7,834 nt of DNA from Flavobacteriales bacterium (GTDB lineage Bacteria; Bacteroidota; Bacteroidia; Flavobacteriales_D; Sanyastnellaceae), in contig JAIYCK010000389.1 of the NCBI GenBank assembly GCA_027488055.1, positions 1 to 7,834 of the forward strand. Reading direction: 5' to 3'. The notes beneath the pieces are model-generated. The model was not told the DNA's origin, did no database searches, and saw only the letters and a list, made by a program, of their open reading frames with translations. This document shows, piece after piece, positions 1 to 4,976 of this stretch; positions within the stretch are counted from its first letter, which is position 1; every line of letters starts with the position of its first letter. A program made the position numbers and the translations under genes.

Positions 1-52
1 CTGGGGAGCACTGAAAGTGCGAAGGCTGCAAGCGATTGCAGCCTTTTTTGTT
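1..52 (+). repeat. 52-bp direct repeat, copy 1 (end of a preceding cassette unit)
   Basis: These bases are identical to 403-454, with an offset of exactly 402 bp. The repeat starts with CTGGGGAGCACTGAAAGTGC, which forms a short hairpin (8-12 with 16-20), and ends in a terminator. Identity stops at base 53 (c here, a at 455). The left limit is unknown because the window begins here, so the repeat may be longer. It looks like the tail of a GIY-YIG cassette lying upstream of the window. Confidence 0.9.
22..49 (+). terminator. Rho-independent terminator
   Basis: AAGGCTGCA (22-30) pairs perfectly with TGCAGCCTT (37-45), giving a 9-bp stem around the 6-nt loop AGCGAT, followed by a T run to 49. 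The T run is on the plus strand only, so it ends transcription coming from the left of the window. Confidence 0.85.
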
Positions 53-71
53 CAATGGAAAACCACTTGCT

Positions 72-377
72 ATGTATTACCTCTACTTTTTATTTTCTAT
101 TCAGGCTGATCGATTTTATGTGGGACATTCGCACGACCCATGGCGCAGACTGCAGCAGCATCTCACAAACAACGGTGACAAATACACCGCTAGCTTCAAA
201 GATTGGCAATTGGTTGCTGTTTTTGAGGTCTCCCATTCTAGAGGCGATGCCGATAAAATTGAAAAATTCATCAAGCGACAAAAAAGTCGCACCCTCATAC
301 AAAAAATGATCGAGCCTGGATTTACAGGATCAGGAATACTTGCTCAGCTGGTTCGAGTCCCGCATGTGCGGGATTAA
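72..377 (+). CDS. Small GIY-YIG endonuclease-like protein (cassette-borne)
   Basis: The 101-residue product is a single-domain GIY-YIG protein of the short UvrC-like type common in Bacteroidota. MYYLYFLFS at the N-terminus corresponds to the 'GIY' strand and FYVGHS (15-20) to 'YIG'. Arg25/Arg26 in PWRRLQQH fit the conserved arginine, and Glu64 in KIEKFIK is a plausible metal-binding glutamate. The ATG at 72 is chosen because the motif starts at once there; a TTG further upstream in frame would begin inside the terminator loop. The fold fits about residues 1-80. The last 14 or so residues (GILAQLVRVPHVRD) are translated from a tRNA-like mosaic and are probably not part of the fold. No strong ribosome binding site is visible. 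The gene lies between two copies of a 52-bp repeat, each carrying a terminator. The substrate is unknown; a role in cassette mobility is an inference. Confidence 0.8.
   Translation: MYYLYFLFSIQADRFYVGHSHDPWRRLQQHLTNNGDKYTASFKDWQLVAVFEVSHSRGDADKIEKFIKRQKSRTLIQKMIEPGFTGSGILAQLVRVPHVRD
342..373 (+). other. tRNA-like mosaic: D-arm and T-arm motifs fused, then a hairpin
   Basis: GCTCAGCTGGTT (342-353) matches the usual D-arm sequence of bacterial tRNAs. It overlaps GGTTCGAGTCC (350-360), the usual T-loop/T-stem sequence. The hairpin TCCCGC-ATGT-GCGGGA (358-373) follows directly. No anticodon arm lies between the two motifs, so this is not a tRNA gene. It is read in frame as the C-terminal tail of the GIY-YIG gene. 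It could be a recombined tRNA remnant or an attachment/recognition site derived from one. Confidence 0.6.
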
Positions 378-382
378 TCATG

Positions 383-422
383 GGGCTGCCGCACGAGCGG
401 CCCTGGGGAGCACTGAAAGTGC
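383..422 (+). other. Two adjacent hairpins between GIY-YIG stop and terminator
   Basis: GGGCTGC (383-389) pairs with GCGGCCC (397-403) over 7 bp including one G-U, with a 7-nt loop. Next, GCACT (410-414) pairs with AGTGC (418-422) around GAA. With the hairpin at 358-373 and the terminator at 424-451, four stem-loops lie in about 95 nt. They may be a structured 3' UTR, a small RNA, or a folded recombination site. The pairing is seen directly; the function is not known. Confidence 0.5.
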
Positions 423-454
423 GAAGGCTGCAAGCGATTGCAGCCTTTTTTGTT
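403..454 (+). repeat. 52-bp direct repeat, copy 2 (end of the GIY-YIG cassette)
   Basis: This is the second exact copy of bases 1-52. It closes the unit that carries the GIY-YIG gene, so one repeat period is 402 bp. Identity over both hairpin and terminator without any mismatch suggests recent duplication or active homogenisation. Confidence 0.9.
424..451 (+). terminator. Rho-independent terminator of the GIY-YIG gene
   Basis: It has the same 9-bp stem as the first copy, 424-432 with 439-447, loop 433-438, followed by a T run to 451. It lies 46 nt after the GIY-YIG stop codon on the same strand, so it is the likely 3' end of that transcript. Confidence 0.88.
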
Positions 455-649
455 ACCTATCAAAAGAGTTTATTGGAATAGACGGCTCCGTTGCCTTGCC
501 TCACGCGTAATCATCATTGATCAAGACCCCAAAAGCGATTAGGAATCATTTGTGCCTAGACTGGGGAGCGATGAAGATCATATTGATGCAGAACTTATGT
601 GTCTATGCATTACAAGTCATCAAGTGGAAAAAGGTCCTTCTCATACCTC
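455..649. other. Intergenic stretch without a convincing gene
   Basis: No ORF here has a recognisable family signature. One plus-strand frame across about 568-650 reads DEDHIDAELMCLCITSHQ, which has a protein-like composition but has a stop upstream in the same frame and no good start; it could be a gene remnant. CTGGGGAGCGATGAA (561-575) matches the first 15 bases of the 52-bp repeat at 13 positions and may be a decayed third copy. Otherwise nothing is recognised. Confidence 0.4.
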
Positions 650-784
650 GCCTCACAGCGGTCTGGGGCTTTGCGTTCGGGCGGGTTTCGGAGCACAAAG
701 TCCAATTTATCACTAAAGTTCATTAGAAGCATAAAGTTCCGTGTTTGCGCGTCAGCCCGCCAGACGCAAAACCCGTGTTAGCGG
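650..784 (-). repeat. Long imperfect palindrome, attC-like (degenerate)
   Basis: Bases 666-685 pair with 756-774 over about 17 base pairs with two mismatches and one bulged base (core GGGC-TTTGCG against CGCAAA-ACCC). About 70 nt separate the arms. Read on the minus strand, the element begins with CCGCTAAC (777-784 complement) just after the SRPBCC stop codon and ends near GTGAGGC (650-656 complement), one base off the integron core GTTAGGC. Position after a stop codon, size of about 135 bp, extrahelical irregularities and GTTA-type ends are the layout of integron attC sites. However, CGCTAAC does not fit the canonical RYYYAAC core and no integrase gene is present here. Confidence 0.4.
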
Positions 785-791
785 TTCAGGC
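775..791 (+). repeat. Terminal inverted repeat, left
   Basis: GTGTTAGCGGTTCAGGC; its reverse complement matches 1397-1412 except for one extra base. It also forms the outer edge of the long palindrome at 650-784. Confidence 0.7.
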
Positions 792-795
792 TTCT

Positions 796-1299
796 TTAAT
801 TGTAGAGAAATGGTTCATCGCCTTCTGCCATTTTTTGCACATTTTCAAGAACTTGTTTCATATATCTAGTGTAAAAAACATTTGCAAAAAGCCATTGAAA
901 TGGTATAAAAACAATGCCCTTTCCGTGTATTGTATAGTCGTAATTGATTAGTATTTTGTCAGGCTCTAATTCTGTTGTTGTCCATTCAAAGGTGAACTTC
1001 CAAATATTTAACATCCAAGATTTAAAATTTCCAACTTCTACTTTCCAGTATTTATTTTCGATTCGCTCTATTACTTCGTCTGTCGAAACTTCTCCACCTT
1101 TGAAAGTTAGCGACTTTGCCGCATAAATGCTTTTTATTGAACCGACCTTACCCCAATTCTCATCATTTGTTGTCTTTGTAACCGAGGGCATTAGTCCAAA
1201 ACCTGTGTGTACTTTAGTTACATCGCAAAGAATAGGTGCTTTAAATGCTCTTTCGAGCGTGCAGTTGTAGATTGCTTTTGTGTGAATTTTAAAATCCAT
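796..1299 (-). CDS. SRPBCC (START/Bet v1-like) family protein
   Basis: The 167-residue product has the size and pattern of a single-domain SRPBCC protein, a helix-grip fold that encloses a hydrophobic ligand pocket. The N-terminus (MDFKIHTKAIYNCTLERAFKA) fits the first strand followed by the short helices. Central strands are around 52-62 and 82-120 (WKVEVG, WKFTFEWTTTEL, KILINYDYTIHGKG), and a C-terminal amphipathic helix spans about 133-158 (WLFANVFYTRYMKQVLENVQKM). No signal peptide is present, so it is probably cytoplasmic. The ligand or reaction cannot be told; members include polyketide-cyclase-like and lipid-binding proteins. The start is the ATG at 1297-1299. The gene sits alone in an inverted-repeat-bounded, AT-rich unit and looks acquired. 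It follows the OmpA gene on the same strand with no terminator between, so read-through expression is possible. Confidence 0.7.
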   Translation of the reverse strand: MDFKIHTKAIYNCTLERAFKAPILCDVTKVHTGFGLMPSVTKTTNDENWGKVGSIKSIYAAKSLTFKGGEVSTDEVIERIENKYWKVEVGNFKSWMLNIWKFTFEWTTTELEPDKILINYDYTIHGKGIVFIPFQWLFANVFYTRYMKQVLENVQKMAEGDEPFLYN

Positions 1300-1346
1300 A
1301 TTTCGTTTGTATTTTCTTTGTACTTAACTACGGTTTTCAAATTTGT

Positions 1347-1378
1347 CAACAACGACTTTCGTCACTATAAAGTTGTTG
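1347..1378 (-). other. Bulged inverted repeat in the SRPBCC leader
   Basis: CAACA (1347-1351) and ACTTT (1355-1359) pair with AAAGT and TGTTG in 1369-1378, a 10-bp stem with a 3-nt bulge and a 9-nt loop. It lies about 50-80 nt upstream of the SRPBCC start codon. There is no U run on either side, so it is unlikely to be a terminator. It could be a leader hairpin or an operator; no function can be assigned. Confidence 0.3.
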
Positions 1379-1396
1379 GTCGGAGTTGTTCTTATA

Positions 1397-1412
1397 GCCT
1401 GACCGCTAACAC
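1397..1412 (-). repeat. Terminal inverted repeat, right
   Basis: GCCTGACCGCTAACAC is the inverted partner of 775-791 and ends 5 bp from the OmpA gene stop codon (1418-1420). Confidence 0.7.
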
Positions 1413-1417
1413 TTGTA

Positions 1418-3343
1418 TCACTGCATGATTTTACCCAATCGTATCTCCGTGCGACGATTGATACTGTGCTCTGGTTCCGAACACGTCTTTTCATCGGCGC
1501 ATTCAATTATAAGTTCGCTTTCGCCTTTGCCAAATGGTGACAATCGCGACGCATCAATGCCTTTGCCAATCAAATAATCCACGGCCGACTTCGCCCGCTT
1601 ATCCGATAAGCTAAGATTGTATTGCTCACTGCCTCTTGAATCGGTATGCGAAAACAATTCCACCTTGAATCCAGCATTCTTCGCCATCAGCAAATGCAAC
1701 TGATCCAATTGGCCCTTGGCCTCATTGGTAAGGGCTGCACTCTTATACTCATAGTAGATCCTGTTGATCACGAAAATATCTTTGGGTGACACATAGATCA
1801 ATTGATCAAACTCATTCCGCAATGCGATTGCCTCGCTCGACTTGACGCGCTGATAGGATGCTTCTGCGTCTAGAACGGGTAGCACAATTTTGGTCCCCTT
1901 GTCCGTCAATAATATTTGACGCACCCTACTTTCCTCCGCCAACACAAAATTGTAAGACAATTGTGGCTCCATGTCTGTAAACTTAAATTTACCATTCGAA
2001 TTGGTATATGCAATGGCCACGGGCACCCCGTGCTCATCCAAGATAGTGATGGGTTCGCCTTGACCGACATCACCAGGTGTTCGTTCATACAATTGTCCCT
2101 CCAAATCAATAGTCAACAAACTGGTGTCTTCGAAATTCCACAACTGAATATCCCTATGTTGAAAAGGCAAAAGTTCCATTTGCAAAAAACCCTCTCGGTT
2201 GAATTGAAACACCCTTACCACATTGCCATCCTTATCCTCAATCTGTAATTTGCAAGATGCCCACATTGCCTGATCTATGCCAGATAGATTGACCCTGTAT
2301 GGCTGATTCATTCGAATTGGATCAATGGAAACCAATCCATCTTGACCCGATTGGGTTGAGTGCACCAATTCCTTTTGTTGGTTTCGAAAGGTCAAAGTAG
2401 CGCCTTCAAGTGGCTTCGACTGATGTAAAAGCCTCCCAATCAACTGGTGTTCCTCTAATTTCGCCTTGGGCGCTTGTAACACGTAAATGTCATCCCCACC
2501 TAGGCCTCCCGTGCGATTGCTAGTAACCAAACATTTCTCATTGGATAGAAATAAAACGGCCATGTCATCCGCTACACTATTGAATGGAACTGAAAGCGAT
2601 GTACTGCTTTTCCATTGAAATTTCCGCAGCGCCTTGAATAAATCAAATCCACCCATTCCTCCTGGCTGATTGCTTGCAAAATAAATATCCTCCTTGTATA
2701 CCGTCGGGAACACTTCATTTGAAGGAGAATTCACACCGGCACCCAAGTTCAATGGCTCTGTCCAATTACCATCTCGCAAATAAGTAATCCAAAGGTCCAA
2801 ACCTCCTTGACCTCCTTCCATATTACTCGAAAAAACAAGCATTCGTTGGCTTACATCAAAGTAGGGATGAGCATAGTCCCACTTGCTTTGGCAGAAAGGT
2901 AAGAGCACTGGACTCGACCATCCATTGCCATTGCGTGTCACACTGTAGATTTTAATAAATCCACCTTTGGCCTTATCATAGTTGGCTGTGCTGCAAAAAT
3001 AAAGTGTGGAATCGATGGGATTGTATGAGCCCGGACCTTCGTCTTTATTGACGTGCTTGTACCAAAGTGGTTCTGGTGCATGCCAATCGGCAAAATCATT
3101 GCGCATGCGCGCTGCACTCATATGAAACAAATTGTTTTTATTCCACGCATAATCGTTCACCAAATCCTGAATGCCATTAGAGGTTATCAATATGGTTTGA
3201 TCATTCAATACGCTTGTAGCAATGTCATCATTGGGGGTATTCAAGCCGTAAGCGAGTTCACATTGATATAGCTCCTGACCGAAGCCATTCAACCCCAGCA
3301 CACAGCTGATCACCAACATTGTATAATACATCCAATTCATCAT
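1418..3343 (-). CDS. OmpA-family protein with N-terminal PD40/WD40-like beta-propeller (PorE-like)
   Basis: The 641-residue protein is exported. A hydrophobic signal segment (about 1-23, ending FGQ) is followed by a propeller at about 35-290, with three clear blade ends: FSSNMEGGQGGLDLW (171-185), FASNQPGGMGGFDLF (222-236) and TSNRTGGLGGDDIYV (274-288). Two beta-sandwich segments follow, about 298-355 and 411-470, the second like a carboxypeptidase-regulatory domain. The C-terminal OmpA domain (521-641) carries HTDSRG (566-571) and NRRTE (629-633), including the Asp and Arg that bind peptidoglycan in this family. This order matches T9SS PorE-type proteins but lacks their N-terminal TPR repeats. 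It is the last gene of a four-gene overlapping set and starts within an ATGA shared with the PorP/SprF gene. The likely role is to fix the partner outer-membrane protein to peptidoglycan; this is inferred from family and context. Confidence 0.87.
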   Translation of the reverse strand: MMNWMYYTMLVISCVLGLNGFGQELYQCELAYGLNTPNDDIATSVLNDQTILITSNGIQDLVNDYAWNKNNLFHMSAARMRNDFADWHAPEPLWYKHVNKDEGPGSYNPIDSTLYFCSTANYDKAKGGFIKIYSVTRNGNGWSSPVLLPFCQSKWDYAHPYFDVSQRMLVFSSNMEGGQGGLDLWITYLRDGNWTEPLNLGAGVNSPSNEVFPTVYKEDIYFASNQPGGMGGFDLFKALRKFQWKSSTSLSVPFNSVADDMAVLFLSNEKCLVTSNRTGGLGGDDIYVLQAPKAKLEEHQLIGRLLHQSKPLEGATLTFRNQQKELVHSTQSGQDGLVSIDPIRMNQPYRVNLSGIDQAMWASCKLQIEDKDGNVVRVFQFNREGFLQMELLPFQHRDIQLWNFEDTSLLTIDLEGQLYERTPGDVGQGEPITILDEHGVPVAIAYTNSNGKFKFTDMEPQLSYNFVLAEESRVRQILLTDKGTKIVLPVLDAEASYQRVKSSEAIALRNEFDQLIYVSPKDIFVINRIYYEYKSAALTNEAKGQLDQLHLLMAKNAGFKVELFSHTDSRGSEQYNLSLSDKRAKSAVDYLIGKGIDASRLSPFGKGESELIIECADEKTCSEPEHSINRRTEIRLGKIMQ

Positions 3344-4242
3344 AAATACCGTATTGATTTTACTTTGCCCTTAGGCAAGGTATATCCCAAAAAAAACTCA
3401 AAGGAACCCTCATAGATCCTCTGTATAGCTTGCGAAGCGAGGTCATAATTCAATCCTATTCTGAATTGATCAGTAAAATGAATTTGTGCAAGAATAACCG
3501 CACCATAATTCCATCGATATCCAGCGCCCAAACCCACTCGATTATTTTTGAGATACATCACGTTGCATTCTGCTTGCCATTCTCCGGCTTCAGACCATTT
3601 GAAAAGTCCCGCCATTTGCAATTGGTCGTCCTTCCTCACTTTTTTATGATATCCCAATACCGATTTCAAATGCATCCTTTGGGCAAATGAAGTTTCGCCA
3701 TAATAGGATCGGGTAAGTTGCCCCAATTCAGTGCCGATATAAAAGTTTTTTCGCGAATAAAAAAAGGCTGCATTCACCAACGGCGCCCAACGTGCATTTT
3801 CCCACTGACTTATCTGCGGATCTTCTATATCCAATACGTGGACGCGGTTCCAATCTATCCCATTGCGACTCGCTCCTCCTGCCAAAGCAAAGTTCAAAGT
3901 ACCATTCGCTAAACGAATCCGATATGCCCATGCCATCTGAAAAGTGGATTGTTGTCGCGCTCCGATTGACTCCGTCAAAAAGCGAATGCCAGCGCCCATC
4001 TTATTCTGAGCTAGAGGCATATGCGCCGACACGAAAGAACTCTTGGGACCACCTTCTAAACCTGTCCATTGCTGCCGATGACGAATACCAAAACTAGGGG
4101 TCTCATGCTGACCCGCGTATGCAATATTGATATCAAATAAATTCATTGCAAATTGCCCATAACCCCACTCCTGCTGACCCCATGCAGGGCTCAAGCAGCA
4201 ACACAAAAAAATCGATATGGACCAGCGGAGCGAAGTATTCAT
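3340..4242 (-). CDS. PorP/SprF family type IX secretion outer-membrane protein
   Basis: The 300-residue protein has a signal peptide (about 1-22, ending AWGQ) and the hallmarks of the PorP/SprF family: FAMNLFDINIAYAGQ (31-45, the 'NPAYAG' region), then RHRQQWTGLEGGPKSS (54-69, the 'RKQWVGIEGAP' region) and SAHMPL (72-77). Alternating strands continue to the C-terminus, including GLNYDLASQAI (263-273) and FEFFLGYTLP (281-290), as expected of an outer-membrane beta-barrel. A short basic tail (KGKVKSIRYL) follows the last strand. In Flavobacterium, SprF-type proteins are needed to secrete or attach cargo with a type B CTD, usually the product of a neighbouring gene. Here the gene directly upstream encodes such a cargo, overlapping by an ATGA, so the two are likely cognate partners. 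Confidence 0.9.
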   Translation of the reverse strand: MNTSLRWSISIFLCCCLSPAWGQQEWGYGQFAMNLFDINIAYAGQHETPSFGIRHRQQWTGLEGGPKSSFVSAHMPLAQNKMGAGIRFLTESIGARQQSTFQMAWAYRIRLANGTLNFALAGGASRNGIDWNRVHVLDIEDPQISQWENARWAPLVNAAFFYSRKNFYIGTELGQLTRSYYGETSFAQRMHLKSVLGYHKKVRKDDQLQMAGLFKWSEAGEWQAECNVMYLKNNRVGLGAGYRWNYGAVILAQIHFTDQFRIGLNYDLASQAIQRIYEGSFEFFLGYTLPKGKVKSIRYL

Positions 4243-4976
4243 TGCATCAATTCAACGTATCCCGATTTAGTTGTTCCAATAACATCAATGGTGAAAAAAT
4301 AGGTCCCTGCAGGAAGTGGTTTGCCCTCGGTATTCTGTCCAGTCCATTTGACGTTTTTATTGTCATATTTTTTGCCTTCCCAAACCACACTCCCCCATCG
4401 ATTGAATATGCGCACATGTGCATTTTGGTAGTTGGGTCGCTCAATATTTTCAATATGAAAATAGTCGTTTTGGCCATCCCCATTGGGTGTGACAAAATTG
4501 TATGGAAACAGATCACAAGGAACGACCAACGGATTCATCGCGTTGAGATAATACGCTTGCTCGTAGGTGCAGCCATCGCTGGTTGTGATACGAAGGGTGG
4601 AAAAAGAGGGCAATCCTTTGGTCTTGATAGCAGCCGCTTGATTGTTCCACATAACGACGAACGAGGCATTGGCCTCACAACCCGTGACAGAGCGAATTTC
4701 TACCTCAAAAGTATTGTCGCAATCATTGACCGATACTTTGAGTTCCACCGTCAAGGGTGAAACATTGTCAGGCTGATGAAATCCTTCTGTCACCACATTG
4801 CCTTCAGACTGAATGATTGCCACAAATGGCTGGCCCAAACTCGACTCTACATAAAATCCATCCAACGAACGATAGACTGTGGCAGAAACAATGCCTTGCC
4901 GCTCCAAACTCAATTGAGCTTGCGTAATGCCTAAATGCAAAACCATTCCGAACAATAAAACAATCCTTATTTTCAT
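4239..4976 (-). CDS. Small secreted protein with T9SS type B (gliding motility-associated) C-terminal domain
   Basis: The 245-residue protein has a signal peptide (1-20, ending TQA). The N-terminal module at about 22-70, with SSLGQPFVAI and VVTEGFHQPD, is the 'GQ...GfqQP' pattern seen in many secreted Bacteroidota proteins. A short beta-rich segment with paired cysteines follows (76-143; Cys86, Cys100, Cys136). The type B CTD covers about 155-245: FVTPNGDGQNDYFHI (161-175), IFNRWGSVVWEG (190-201), WTGQ (211-214) and LPAGTYFFTIDV (221-232). Type B CTDs usually end large adhesins such as SprB; here almost nothing precedes it, so the protein may be a carrier or anchor, not an adhesin in its own right. 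It overlaps both neighbours by ATGA. The CTD family is clear; the role as anchor is inference. Confidence 0.88.
   Translation of the reverse strand: MKIRIVLLFGMVLHLGITQAQLSLERQGIVSATVYRSLDGFYVESSLGQPFVAIIQSEGNVVTEGFHQPDNVSPLTVELKVSVNDCDNTFEVEIRSVTGCEANASFVVMWNNQAAAIKTKGLPSFSTLRITTSDGCTYEQAYYLNAMNPLVVPCDLFPYNFVTPNGDGQNDYFHIENIERPNYQNAHVRIFNRWGSVVWEGKKYDNKNVKWTGQNTEGKPLPAGTYFFTIDVIGTTKSGYVELMQ

Larger units (their letters stand above)
775..1412 (-). mobile_element. Cassette-like unit with terminal inverted repeats carrying an SRPBCC gene
   Basis: The 638-bp unit is bounded by GTGTTAGCGGTTCAGGC at the left and GCCTGACCGCTAACAC at the right, inverted copies that differ by one single-base indel. 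It holds one gene, whose stop is separated from the left repeat by only 4 bp. Sampled 60-base lines inside are about 25-38% G+C, against about 50% in the adjacent operon. It encodes no transposase, so mobility would depend on an enzyme supplied elsewhere. An integron-type cassette or a non-autonomous element with a passenger gene are both possible. The right end stops 5 bp before the OmpA gene stop codon. Confidence 0.5.

Noticed and set aside
36..71. Upstream TTG start for the GIY-YIG gene
   Set aside because: It begins inside the loop of the terminator at 22-49; the ATG at 72 gives the expected N-terminus.
340..454. A complete tRNA gene
   Set aside because: D-arm and T-arm motifs are present but fused; there is no anticodon arm, acceptor stem pairing or CCA end.
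517..781. Short plus-strand frames between the two cassettes
   Set aside because: They have no family signature and run through the long palindrome, so they are more likely chance frames.
1347..1378. Terminator for the OmpA gene
   Set aside because: The stem has a bulge and no U run follows on either strand, so it does not fit a rho-independent terminator.
1916..2248. 110-residue open frame on the plus strand
   Set aside because: It is antisense to the well-supported OmpA-propeller gene and shows no recognisable motif.
4146..4760. 204-residue open frame on the plus strand
   Set aside because: It lies opposite the type B CTD gene and the start of the PorP gene, has no family signature, and the minus-strand genes here have clear domains and ATGA junctions.
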